This document shows, one piece after another, positions 47,031-61,000 of a DNA stretch of 64,000 bases. The position numbers were made by a program, and so were the translations under genes. Origin of the DNA: Pomphorhynchus laevis (taxonomy: Eukaryota > Acanthocephala > Palaeacanthocephala > Echinorhynchida > Pomphorhynchidae); the NCBI GenBank assembly GCA_012934845.2, contig WNNJ02000017.1, positions 55,268-119,267 of the forward strand, read 5' to 3'. The notes under the pieces were generated by a model. The model was given only the letters and a program-made list of their open reading frames with translations, ran no database searches and was not told the origin of the DNA. Position 1 is the stretch's first letter. Every line of letters starts with the position of its first letter.

Positions 47031-47365
47031 GGAGGATATATGTTTGGTTTACTTTAAAATATGTTATGATATCAGTTCATATGTAGATTGCGAAACTCGC
47101 AACAGGATTTAGATTCGATTAGTAGATGGAGTACATCTTCTGTCATCATAGTCAACTCTAGTAAATGCTCTCGTATGAGACAAGTTAAATGTATGATAGA
47201 CTTCTACTACACCATTTGTGTGAAGGTTGTCTATCATACTATAAGTTATATGGATTTGGGCATACCAATTGATAGAAATTAAAAATCCGTGTTCATAATT
47301 AAAATATTGTCTCGAAAAGCACAATAATGCTACATTTTCTAAAGAAATTTATTTATATTTTTAAA

Positions 47366-48130
47366 AAGATTTATTTTTACGTTGCAAATGCGTGCCGGCG
47401 CACGCTTACATGACCATCACAACCAAAAAAAACAAAAAATCTAAATCATGTGTCGATAAGGTGGGTACAGAGGCGCCATTTGAATGTAATAAAGGAGGCA
47501 GCGCGGCAGACGTCTAGTGGGAGCTGATTACGGGCGAGTGGGGCGGCAACGAGGAAGGATTGGAGATCGTAGTTCTTAGAATAATTGGGACGTAGAGTAA
47601 GAGGGAATTACGGGAACGCAGTGATAGAGAGAGGTTGGACGAGTGTCGTCTAAGAAATGGAAGTTGATAAACGATAGAGAACCGACAGCGATGAGACGAA
47701 AAGTTACGAAAAGAAGGAGGAGTTTGATGCGAATGTGGATGGTGGATTATGAGAGTTGGGCAAGATATGTGAATGTATGGTTAAAGCTACGGAGACGTAG
47801 GAGCACTCGAACAGCGGAGTTGATTATTCGTTGTAGGGGTAGGATGATGAATTTTGAAGAATTGGCGAAAAGGCTTAGGCAGTAATTGATTTTAGGGAAA
47901 AGAAACGATGAAAGAAGAGACATACAAGAACGGAAGTCGATAAGGGGGCGGATACGGCGGATGTCACGAATAATTAAGTTAGCCGAGCAGACCTTGTTGC
48001 GGACGAAGAGTTTAAGGGAAATGTGATCATCGAAATGGAGTATTAAGAAAGTGAGATTGTGAACTACGGGGATGATTGATGAGGCGAATATACAGGGGAA
48101 GGAGATATGTCAGGTTGACGGGGGAAGGAT
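47366..48130 (-). pseudogene. LINE family B 3' end, minus copy 2
   Basis: A diverged homologue of 46320-47030 in the same orientation, ending in the same tail (GCACGCATTTGCAACGTAAA on the minus strand). It has the GGGGCGGATAC and ATGATCATCGAAAT parts found in the other copy. The two lie in direct order, 335 bp apart. Frames are broken. The plus-strand open frame 47643-47885 is a shadow. Confidence 0.7.
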
Positions 48131-48134
48131 CCAC

Positions 48135-51100
48135 ATTATTTTAGACTTGTCTGTGAGGATGATGAATTTAAACATACTCGAAAAGATTGCCCGCTAGAAG
48201 TCTAACAATTCCTTTTGACGCTTTTCTGGGGGTCTCACCCGCTAGATTTCATTTTCAAAAAGGAGAGATGCAATCTCTAGAAAACTTCTAAGTTATGTTT
48301 TCGTATTGAGCGACTCATATGTACTCATGATGTCTCAAACACTTGATTTGACCCTCGGTTGAAATGAGTTTACGATTTGTTAATTTGGTATGAACTTGAA
48401 GCATATCTAATAGTAGATAAGGTTATCTTCAAAACCTTCTAAGATTCAACAAGCGTATCAGACATCGTGTCCACTCATTTACGTCATCATATGTTTACCG
48501 AATTCTCAAAAAACTACGGTATTTAACGACGAGTCATATACTATTGAAATGAATTTACGGATAATATTAGCAAATCGACGACCTTTAAAGCATAAAAAAT
48601 TATATAAATTGCCTTATATCCTTGATTGACATATATTCATTTGAATTAGTTGAAATTAGTAAATTGAATAGGCAAAACAGTTTTCGGCTATCACCTTGTT
48701 ACTTAACAATTTAAATGATTTGTTGATTTCGAAAAAGATTCCAAATTGTTAAAACTTTGAATATTCGTAAATATTTATCTTCACATGTTTAGAACGCCAA
48801 ATAAGCAATACTAGTAATGCCATTAATTAGCATTTACCTAAATATTATGTTCGTTTATTGATCTTACATTATCCATACTCGTTATGGATACAATTTGTCT
48901 AGCACAAATTGTCTTACATAAATTGTTGTCGCAGTAAAATTATCAAATATGATCCATTTCCATATTTATCAAAGTGTGATTAGATCCCTGCTGAAAAGGA
49001 TCGATGTAATATCAATCGAATTTAGTCACTCAACATAGTACATAGTTTAAGCATCTGAAGGCTATTAAGTACCATCGCGGTTAGTAACCGTTTTATAACG
49101 AGTTTAAAAATCTTACAACTCTTGAAAACATATGAATCTCGAATTATCTAAGTGCACAATAAAGCGTACTTTAGTATTTACCAAATTTACCAACATGGTA
49201 AAATCTTCAAATTTACCAAAATGGTAATTCTCATCAGATAGTTTATTTGATACGTAAAGGTGGCTAATGGTTAATTGAACAATATAACGCTGAATTCAGA
49301 GGTAATCAATATTTTTAGTTTATTTCCAGTTTTAAAGGTTCCAGAAGAACCGCCACAAGTTAGAAACAAGTAAACAATAGTTTACTTGAACTATCATGAA
49401 CCGTAGTACATGAACCATAGGACATGAACCATAGATTGTATATACTCTGATGAGTAAACGAAAAGTCCATCATGAACTGAATCATTGTGAGTATGCATTG
49501 CACGCAAACTACATGCCGGTCGTTTAGTGCTCGGAGTTAGTAGAATGATCACATAAGACGATTTAAGCGCTCTATGTGAGCTCTGAAGGTTCAATACTCG
49601 GTTCGAACAAAGACGTAATACATAGTACTTTCGATTTACTAACAAGATATGAAACAGTTCTACTATTAAGCAAGAATGCTTAAACACAGTCTTGAATATG
49701 AGTGGGAATGATTTAATTTACTTAAACTTATGACAATAAAATCAAACTTCCGGAGATTCGAGTTGTTCTAGCAAATATCGCCCAGTCCGAAATTGTCCGA
49801 AATTACGACTCTAAAATTACGATATCCCAAAACAATCGGTTTATCAAATATGTAGTTTGGTATAAATGCACATTTCAAACTTTTTTACATATTTTTTAGC
49901 TGCTAATGTATTCAGATAAGACTGTAGAATTTGTGGTAAATGTTATCAACAATACGACGGTCGACCTTATTATCATTCGTATGCAGCAAGGATTTAGGCT
50001 GCAATAAAGAAAAAAGCTCTTTGACTTTAAAATTAGACTCGAAATTTTTCTCAAAGTGAAATGTTAAAATCTAAATGCTTAGGATTGATTTGGATTCTAA
50101 AAAGATAATAACGTCAGCACATCTTAACATAACAATACGAATAGAAGCTGAGCAACGTTTGATGCAGTGAACTGAAATCAACACAAAATGTAAGATCATT
50201 CACATCATATGTCACACTCTTCCTGTTTATCAATTCTATCATCAATCTCAAGAGTATTTCGTTAGTGTCGTCGTAAAGTTATTTTTTCAGCTTTTTCTAT
50301 TTGGCGTTATAATAAATGTGAGTTTATAATAACCCTATCTTGCGATTTTATGTCTTTACAGTATTTATAAAGCAAAGTACTGGAAATTGCAGTTCCTATG
50401 AATAGGGTTATTAGAGAGTCTTCAAAATAAAGTTATAATCATCTTTTACATCTGTATATTTGTGAAAGCTCTTTTAAAAAAGAAAAGCTATCCCAGTGTA
50501 CAATAGTTGACAATGTGTTCATGCCTGTAAATTCCATATTTGAAAATAATTGTATATTCTATATTGTTTCTCGGAAAGCGTTGCAGATTTCCAACGCAGT
50601 CGGCATTTCCAAAAAAAATGTTATTTGTCCAAATCATTGACATCATGTAGTGTCCTTTAAAGGTAGTTACCAAACTACCTTTAATGAGAACTATAAAAAT
50701 TTAATTTCATATAGATATGAAATAAACGAAGATAATTTACATCTTCGCTATCTTCTTTATACAAGTCAAAGTTATAGTTTGACAGCATAACTCTCAAAAC
50801 CATCATATTGTGCGAATCACTTTGTATACCAAACAGAACGATTCTACTTGTGGTCATTAGCTACACTCAATGTGTAAGTCATTCACAACGACATTCAGAA
50901 CAACTCACCTTGTAAGTCATTGAAAATAACTAATTTTGTACTCAACTCGTACGATATTCTACTCGATTCACCTTGTACGTTATTCTAATTGATTCATCTT
51001 GTACGTTATTCAAATTGATTCATCTTGTACGTTATTCAACTTAATTCACCTTCTGCGTAATAAAATACGACTACCTCATAGTCGTTTTGTTTTTTTAAGA

Positions 51101-52020
51101 GGTAGTCGAAACGACTACCTCATGGTCTTTAAATTGTTCAAAAATAAAATACGTGTCATGGCTAAACTTTCGTATTCAAAGGTTTAACTTTTGTATTTAA
51201 AGCTCCGAATAGCATTGATATTTTACTTCAATTGCAATTCGTCGAAATTCGGCTTTAAACTGATCATGATCCTATTGATTTATGGGATCCGTCAAAAAGC
51301 ACAATAGGTGTTTCGAATGGAGTTAAAGCTCTGGAATAATTTCCCTCAGTATGTTGTGTCAGATAATAAGTTTAAAGAACTGTACTCTCACAAACTTGGT
51401 ATTTAGAAATGATTTATTGGTCGGTATTCTTCACTTCAATGACAATTTTGTTTCTTTTACTTTTTTGTATCAAAAGTTCCATTTACAATGCGACAATCTG
51501 CCTCAATACAATAGTTGATTACACCTATATGATCACTATTTAATCGATAGTGACTTTTTATTCTATCCAGATTATTCAGAAGCTACCGCCGAAATTCCAG
51601 CATTCATGTGCCTTCAATGTCATTTGCAAAAGATGTAAAACTCTGAAAACTTAAATACGACACTGAAATCAAACTAATTAAAACAAAACATTTAAAAACA
51701 TTTCATATTAGTTGCGTAAGTAGTTACTGTTTAGTAATTATTATAAAAAATTAAACAAATCGTAAATCACCACGAGAAGTAGATTGAATGTCAATAACGC
51801 TACTGATGAATTATCTGCAAAATATCTGAAGCAACTAGCTGAGATTACAAATTAATACAATTTATTATACATCTACAATTTAAGTGCTGGCTCTAATTTT
51901 TAAAAGTTTCAAAAATGATTGCGCAAACAATTTTGATTGTCTACTAGAAAGTTTGAGTGTGTGTTATCTACATTACATATGAGATTGTCACGCTATATTT
52001 TCATCTTTAATGCTGATGTT
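48135..52020. other. Intergenic sequence, mostly unique, with a short tandem region
   Basis: No splice-supported gene was seen. Between about 50870 and 51055 a degenerate unit of about 25 bases (TTGATTCATCTTGTACGTTA) recurs; the best three copies lie at 50965-51045. Just after it, ACGACTACCTCATAGTCGT and GAGGTAGTCG form overlapping direct and inverted repeats at 51067-51125. The rest has little low-complexity DNA compared with other gaps, so missed exons are possible. Confidence 0.4.
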
Positions 52021-52022
52021 GA

Positions 52023-55000
52023 CTAGTTCTCAAACGAGGAACCGGGATCGTACGGAGAAAACGATTCGCGCAGCTGTGAAACAATCTCCGCCTCGTCGTT
52101 CTGTGATCTTAGGCAGAGCTTCCAGTTAAATCCACGGTTTGTAATATTGAGAATTCGATCGCTGGCCAATACAATTCTACCGAATTGTAAATGAAGTCCG
52201 CCTTCGACTAGCCTTACAAATAAGCGTTTCCCATTCGGAATATCTACCAAGAAAAATGCCGTGTTTTCATCGATGATCTATATAAACACACCAACTGTCA
52301 CATCAACAATTATAATCAGAAATTATACCTTTGCAAGATGTGATTTGGCGTTAATATACTCATACTGTAAGTTTAACTGATCTAGATATTCAACAAAAAC
52401 TTGTTCGGTTACTTCTATTTTTGATTTCGGTATTGGTATGCACTACAAATCAATAAAAAGTAAAAAATGTCAGAGATGAAAAACCAAAATGTTTTTTAAT
52501 AAAACAGAAAATACCATCAATTTAAAACCGAACAAACGTTTGATTGTTTACATTTTACTGAAAAATCGAAAACTTAAATCGTTCGAAATTACTTTATTCG
52601 AAAACTTACAAACGTTCGAAAATCCTTTAATCGAAAACTTAAAAACGTTTGAAATCTTAAAAACGTTCGAAATAAAGGTTGTTTCTGACCAAAAATAATG
52701 GTTAGGAGTACATTACGTATGAACGCCGAACATCTTAATCAATTAAAGAGTAATTGATTTAATTCATAAAATGTTCAAATATAAATAATTAAATAATTGA
52801 TTAATAAATCATTTAATTCTTTTGAAATGTTTATTTAATGTATGTGAATTAAACATTTTATAGTTAAAAATAAAGCATTTTAAGCGTAAAGGAAGGCACT
52901 GTGAGCAGAAATGGTATTGATTAATGAAGCAGCTTGAGCGATAAATCAATAAGAAATAAATGAATAAAACGAATAATTGAATAAAAATGAAATGCAAGTA
53001 GTTAATATACGCACATCGTGTTTTTGACGTTGAACATCATCCACATAATAAGACATAGATCAAGAGATATAAGGAATAGTGGATATACGAACGAAAGAAT
53101 TTAATATTTGCAAATGAAACAGTGAACTGCAAATTTGATGTCAAAATATCAAATAGGGCAGTTTACAAATAGGGCACTTAATATTAATACATAGATATTA
53201 ATGTATTACTTTGTTTACTAGTAAATACAGCAATTTCAAAGAGCAACATTTGATTTCGCTATTTTCAATGCTCAAAATTAAATAATTTAGCTAACACAGA
53301 ATACAGATAAATTGTATACGGTATATATACAGTAGAAATTAAAATATATTAATATATATAATATTATAATATATAATATATATAAATAAATAATTAAATA
53401 ATAAATAAAACAGTGAATTCAGGAAATAATAATTAATAAAAAATTGATAAATAATTTAAATGATTACATTTAAAATTATTAAAATGTAGCAATTTACACA
53501 GAATATAAATAAACTGCATACAGATATTAATATTTAAAAAATATTTAAACATCCAATATAACAAAATATTGTCTCAATACCCATTCTAGAAACGAAATTC
53601 AAATTAGCAACACGCAAGTTGAATATATTAAATGCATGCAACTTTCCTTAAAATATTTACGAGTTTTGATCAGTAACATTACCTGAATTTGAAAATGAAC
53701 GGTTTTTAAAAAGCGTTCAAAGAAAACTGGCACGTTGTCATATTCTTTGTCGAAAAATTCGGTTATAGCATTTTTGTACCTTTAAAACTGTTAAGTGAGT
53801 AACTCAAAAAATCAAAATACCTTTTAATTTCTGTCAACATGGAGGTACTGCACTCTCTAGTTGAACGGATATGCTCAATAGGAACAATCATCACATGGTT
53901 ATCAGTTAGTCCACCGCGGGCAAGGGACATATAAACCTGAAGTACAATAGAATATATTGTATTTGCAAAGCATTTACCTCCTGTCCAACAGAAACAACTA
54001 GATGGGATTCGTAATGCGGTTCTCCTGGACAAAACCAACACGGAGCATTCATTATATCTAATCAAAAATTTGTTATTAAACAGATATAACATCAATTCTA
54101 TAACACACAACCGTTTGGAAACGCGGATAATCAATAAACGTTGTTTATCAGATTATTTATTTACAAATCTTTGTGTCGATAGCGAAAACAACAATAAATA
54201 TTTGTTTCTTAAATAATATTAAGTTTCTTAAAGTAATAAATTATTAAGTTTTTAAAAATTGTGAATAAATTATTTTAAATAATTTTTATATAAATTCTTG
54301 ATGAATGTTTAATAGGGAGTTAATAAAAATTGATTACTCAAGAAATATCCCAAATTAACTAAATATTGCTTCAATTTATGTTCATTGTGCGCATATGTTC
54401 ATTGTGATTATCTGTCATTAAAAAGGAATTAATTCACAAAACAATATTCTCAATTTACCGATCAATCAAAAAATTTACTTTAATCACATAAGGTCGTACA
54501 ATTTTAGTAATGAGCGACATAAATCAAACTACTACAAACGCCCTACTAAATTAGGGTTCCTAATGACAGTCGTAGTTTGCATCACAGATTAGAATTGAAA
54601 CTAGATGGTTTTGTTTTGAAAAATATTGTTAAAAAATATTATGTTCTTAAAAATTCGAATAAACGAACTTGTGTGTTATAATTAAGATACTCAAAATACA
54701 GAAAAGTTATAAAATGAAAAATTAAACCATGAAAACCATGATAAATTAACTATTTGTTAATTAAATTAACAAATTCCAATTATTTAATAAGATCATGTAG
54801 GAGATAAAAACCGTGGATATTTGTATGCGGGTGTTCGATTTGCGATATTCAAAGTGAGCTGTACACTCAAAACCATGATAAATTAACTATTTGTTAATTA
54901 AATTAACAAATTCCAATTATTTAATAAGATCACGTAGGAGATAAAAACCGTGGATATTTGTATGCGGGTGTTCGATTTGCGATATTCAAAGTGAGCTGTA

Positions 55001-58000
55001 AACTCAAAACCATGATAAATTAACTATTTGTTAATTAAATTAACAAATTCCAATTATTTAATAAGATCATGTAGGAGATAAAAACCGTGGATATTTGTAT
55101 GCGGGTGTTCGACTTGCGATATTCAAAGTGAGCTGTACACTCAAAACCATGATAAATTAACTATTTGTTAATTAAATTAACAAATTCCAATTATTTAATA
55201 AGATCACGTAGGAGATAAAAACCGTGGATATTTGTATGCGGGTGTTCGATTTGCGATATTCAAAGTGAGCTGTACACTCAAAACCATGATAAATTAACTA
55301 TTTGTTAATTAAATTAACAAATTCCAATTATTTAATAAGATCATGTAGGAGATAAAAACCGTGGATATTTGTATGCGGGTGTTCGACTTGCGATATTCAA
55401 AGTGAGCTGTACACTCAAAACCATGATAAATTAACTATTTGTTAATTAAATTAACAAATTCCAATTATTTAATAAGATCACGTAGGAGATAAAAACCGTG
55501 GATATTTGTATGCGGGTGTTCGACTTGCGATATTCAAAGTGAGCTGTACACTCAAAACCATGATAAATTAACTATTTGTTAATTAAATTAACAAATTCCA
55601 ATTATTTAATAAGATCATGTAGGAGATAAAAACCGTGGATATTTGTATGCGGGTGTTCGACTTGCGATATTCAAAGTGAGCTGTACACTCAAAACCATGA
55701 TAAATTAACTATTTGTTAATTAAATTAACAAATTCCAATTATTTAATAAGATCATGTAGGAGATAAAAACCGTGAATATTTGTATGCGGGTGTTCGACTT
55801 GCGATATTCAAAGTGAGCTGTACACTCAAAACCATGATAAATTAACTATTTGTTAATTAAATTAACAAATTCCAATTATTTAATAAGATCATGTAGGAGA
55901 TAAAAACCGTGGATATTTGTATGCGGGTGTTCGACTTGCGATATTCAAAGTGAGCTGTACACTCAAAACCATGATAAATTAACTATTTGTTAATTAAATT
56001 AACAAATTCCAATTATTTAATAAGATCATGTAGGAGATAAAAACCGTGAATATTTGTATGCGGGTGTTCGACTTGCGATATTCAAAGTGAGCTGTACACT
56101 CAAAACCATGATAAATTAACTATTTGTTAATTAAATTAACAAATTCCAATTATTTAATAAGATCATGTAGGAGATAAAAACCGTGGATATTTGTATGCGG
56201 GTGTTCGATTTGCGATATTCAAAGTGAGCTGTACACTCAAAACCATGATAAATTAACTATTTGTTAATTAAATTAACAAATTCCAATTATTTAATAAGAT
56301 CATGTAGGAGATAAAAACCGTGGATATTTGTATGCGGGTGTTCGACTTGCGATATTCAAAGTGAGCTGTACACTCAAAACCATGATAAATTAACTATTTG
56401 TTAATTAAATTAACAAATTCCAATTATTTAATAAGATCATGTAGGAGATAAAAACCGTGGATATTTGTATGCGGGTGTTCGACTTGCGATATTCAAAGTG
56501 AGCTGTACACTCAAAACCATGATAAATTAACTATTTGTTAATTAAATTAACAAATTCCAATTATTTAATAAGATCATGTAGGAGATAAAAACCGTGGATA
56601 TTTGTATGCGGGTGTTCGACTTGCGATATTCAAAGTGAGCTGTACACTCAAAACCATGATAAATTAACTATTTGTTAATTAAATTAACAAATTCCAATTA
56701 TTTAATAAGATCATGTAGGAGATAAAAACCGTGGATATTTGTATGCGGGTGTTCGACTTGCGATATTCAAAGTGAGCTGTACACTCAAAACCATGATAAA
56801 TTAACTATTTGTTAATTAAATTAACAAATTCCAATTATTTAATAAGATCATGTAGGAGATAAAAACCGTGGATATTTGTATGCGGGTGTTCGACTTGCGA
56901 TATTCAAAGTGAGCTGTACACTCAAAACCATGATAAATTAACTATTTGTTAATTAAATTAACAAATTCCAATTATTTAATAAGATCATGTAGGAGATAAA
57001 AACCGTGGATATTTGTATGCGGGTGTTCGACTTGCGATATTCAAAGTGAGCTGTACACTCAAAACCATGATAAATTAACTATTTGTTAATTAAATTAACA
57101 AATTCCAATTATTTAATAAGATCATGTAGGAGATAAAAACCGTGGATATTTGTATGCGGGTGTTCGACTTGCGATATTCAAAGTGAGCTGTACACTCAAA
57201 ACCATGATAAATTAACTATTTGTTAATTAAATTAACAAATTCCAATTATTTAATAAGATCACGTAGGAGATAAAAACCGTGGATATTTGTATGCGGGTGT
57301 TCGATTTGCGATATTCAAAGTGAGCTGTACACTCAAAACCATGATAAATTAACTATTTGTTAATTAAATTAACAAATTCCAATTATTTAATAAGATCATG
57401 TAGGAGATAAAAACCGTGGATATTTGTATGCGGGTGTTCGATTTGCGATATTCAAAGTGAGCTGTACACTCAAAACCATGATAAATTAACTATTTGTTAA
57501 TTAAATTAACAAATTCCAATTATTTAATAAGATCATGTAGGAGATAAAAACCGTGGATATTTGTATGCGGGTGTTCGATTTGCGATATTCAAAGTGAGCT
57601 GTACACTCAAAACCATGATAAATTAACTATTTGTTAATTAAATTAACAAATTCCAATTATTTAATAAGATCACGTAGGAGATAAAAACCGTGGATATTTG
57701 TATGCGGGTGTTCGATTTGCGATATTCAAAGTGAGCTGTACACTCAAAACCATGATAAATTAACTATTTGTTAATTAAATTAACAAATTCCAATTATTTA
57801 ATAAGATCACGTAGGAGATAAAAACCGTGGATATTTGTATGCGGGTGTTCGATTTGCGATATTCAAAGTGAGCTGTACACTCAAAACCATGATAAATTAA
57901 CTATTTGTTAATTAAATTAACAAATTCCAATTATTTAATAAGATCATGTAGGAGATAAAAACCGTGGATATTTGTATGCGGGTGTTCGATTTGCGATATT

Positions 58001-61000
58001 CAAAGTGAGCTGTACACTCAAAACCATGATAAATTAACTATTTGTTAATTAAATTAACAAATTCCAATTATTTAATAAGATCATGTAGGAGATAAAAACC
58101 GTGGATATTTGTATGCGGGTGTTCGATTTGCGATATTCAAAGTGAGCTGTACACTCAAAACCATGATAAATTAACTATTTGTTAATTAAATTAACAAATT
58201 CCAATTATTTAATAAGATCACGTAGGAGATAAAAACCGTGGATATTTGTATGCGGGTGTTCGACTTGCGATATTCAAAGTGAGCTGTACACTCAAAACCA
58301 TGATAAATTAACTATTTGTTAATTAAATTAACAAATTCCAATTATTTAATAAGATCATGTAGGAGATAAAAACCGTGGATATTTGTATGCGGGTGTTCGA
58401 CTTGCGATATTCAAAGTGAGCTGTACACTCAAAACCATGATAAATTAACTATTTGTTAATTAAATTAACAAATTCCAATTATTTAATAAGATCATGTAGG
58501 AGATAAAAACCGTGGATATTTGTATGCGGGTGTTCGATTTGCGATATTCAAAGTGAGCTGTACACTCAAAACCATGATAAATTAACTATTTGTTAATTAA
58601 ATTAACAAATTCCAATTATTTAATAAGATCACGTAGGAGATAAAAACCGTGGATATTTGTATGCGGGTGTTCGACTTGCGATATTCAAAGTGAGCTGTAC
58701 ACTCAAAACCATGATAAATTAACTATTTGTTAATTAAATTAACAAATTCCAATTATTTAATAAGATCATGTAGGAGATAAAAACCGTGGATATTTGTATG
58801 CGGGTGTTCGACTTGCGATATTCAAAGTGAGCTGTACACTCAAAACCATGATAAATTAACTATTTGTTAATTAAATTAACAAATTCCAATTATTTAATAA
58901 GATCATGTAGGAGATAAAAACCGTGGATATTTGTATGCGGGTGTTCGACTTGCGATATTCAAAGTGAGCTGTACACTCAAAACCATGATAAATTAACTAT
59001 TTGTTAATTAAATTAACAAATTCCAATTATTTAATAAGATCACGTAGGAGATAAAAACCGTGGATATTTGTATGCGGGTGTTCGATTTGCGATATTCAAA
59101 GTGAGCTGTACACTCAAAACCATGATAAATTAACTATTTGTTAATTAAATTAACAAATTCCAATTATTTAATAAGATCACGTAGGAGATAAAAACCGTGG
59201 ATATTTGTATGCGGGTGTTCGATTTGCGATATTCAAAGTGAGCTGTACACTCAAAACCATGATAAATTAACTATTTGTTAATTAAATTAACAAATTCCAA
59301 TTATTTAATAAGATCACGTAGGAGATAAAAACCGTGAATATTAATATCTAAATTTTCTTATAATTTTACATCTTAATAGTGTTATGATAAACTCAATGAT
59401 CATATCAATAAGTTATGATACAATAAAACAATAATTTATGATAAATTATTCATTTTTAACATTTATACATATCAATAGTTTATGATATAAATTATTATTA
59501 ATTATTAATATGAAATATTGTATGTGTGTTCGACTTGCGATATTCAAAGTGAGCTGTTCACTTTCACAATGAATCGAGACATGTGAAATAAAGTACGTGC
59601 TATGCCATCGTGAGTTTTAAATACAAATATTTAAAACAATAGACATAAATGATTACCATAAACATTTTATGTATAGACAAAATGTATGCGATAGAAATAT
59701 TAATTAAAAGACTCGAAATATATAAAAATCAAAATTTCGTTGGATTAAGCCCTGACAATTATGATAATCTAAAATTTGTTGATTAAAATTAACAAATTCC
59801 AATAATTTAATAAAAATTTTAAAATAAAAAAAAACGAAAAAATTTCAATATTTATTTTCTTTGTTACTTTTATAAAGTAAATATGTACCATAAAGGGTAA
59901 AATTTTTGGAGATTTTGTCAAACTTATTAGTTATGGACATTATTGATGTTCAGCGAAGAACGATTATTTTAAATTCACTTAGTACTAACCACAATTTGTA
60001 CTTCTATCGTTATGCATGCTAGATTGATGTGACGGCACTGTTAACAATTGAGGCGGAATTACACTATAACTAGACTGAGTGGTTTGTAGTTGTACGGGAT
60101 GCTGCTGTTCAAAGAAGTAGTTAGTCGTTACGGCAGGTAAGGTTGTGTTCTGAAACAAAAGCATTGCAACAATGGAAGCATTATTATCTTGTGGAAATGG
60201 CAGAGAAATACGAAAGCGTTAGTCTGAGAAACAAACGTTAGTCGAAAAGCTATCAATTCAAAAATATTGAAAAAAAACAAACAAACATTCTCGTAATGAT
60301 GTCGAATAAAAACATTGAAACTTTAGTTCATTTAAATATACATAAGAAAATGTCAAGTTTAGCTCTAAAGTTGACATCTTAAAGCATAAATGATTTTCAT
60401 TAAAGTTAATAATTAGTCTTTTTCTTTAAAGATCACTAGTGCAACCCGTAACTCATATTACAGCCGAATTATTACGGAAAATGAAAATGAAATAATCAAA
60501 ATTGAATGTCAGAGAAATTCATAAAAGAAATTCTTAAATCATTTTTATATTTTTTTTAATTTTAAATCTTTATAATATTTCGTAGATTGTACCCTGATGT
60601 AAAAATGAAAGATTGATTTTTACCAGAATAGTTAAACAGTAGATGTTTTCGTGTTTTTAATAATTTTAATAATGTTTGCGTCGTTTAACTGTTTATAAAC
60701 TTTTTCGTTACACCTGATTATTAAATAATCTGAATTTAAATCATATTTAAATTACATAATTAAATATGTTTTAAATTCATGTTAAATCATATTTGTAAAA
60801 TACTTGATAACGTTTAAAATAGATTTAAAATTTAAAAGTTAAATTTTGAAACTAAGTTAAAATAAATTTAATTTGCAATTTGCACAATTCAATTTGCACA
60901 AATTGTGTTTTTTCTTACTTCTTAAACTGCTTGACTCCAAACCTTGACGAATCTCCCACAAAATATTAAGTTTTTATCTTAATAAATCTCCTTAATTTTT

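Noticed and set aside
47643-47885. An Arg-rich 80-codon open frame
   Set aside because: It is the antisense of the family B LINE 3' end.
49394-49687. A 97-codon minus-strand open frame
   Set aside because: It has no recognisable domain and no splice or composition support; its end reads repeated CATGAACCATAG DNA.
52489-52698. A 69-codon open frame with repeated KTFE-like words
   Set aside because: It lies on the plus strand in a CWF19L1 intron and comes from an AAACGTTCGAAA-type local repeat.
54731-59338. CRISPR-like array
   Set aside because: Units are 137 bp and nearly identical over their full length with no variable spacers; the DNA is eukaryotic. It is a satellite.
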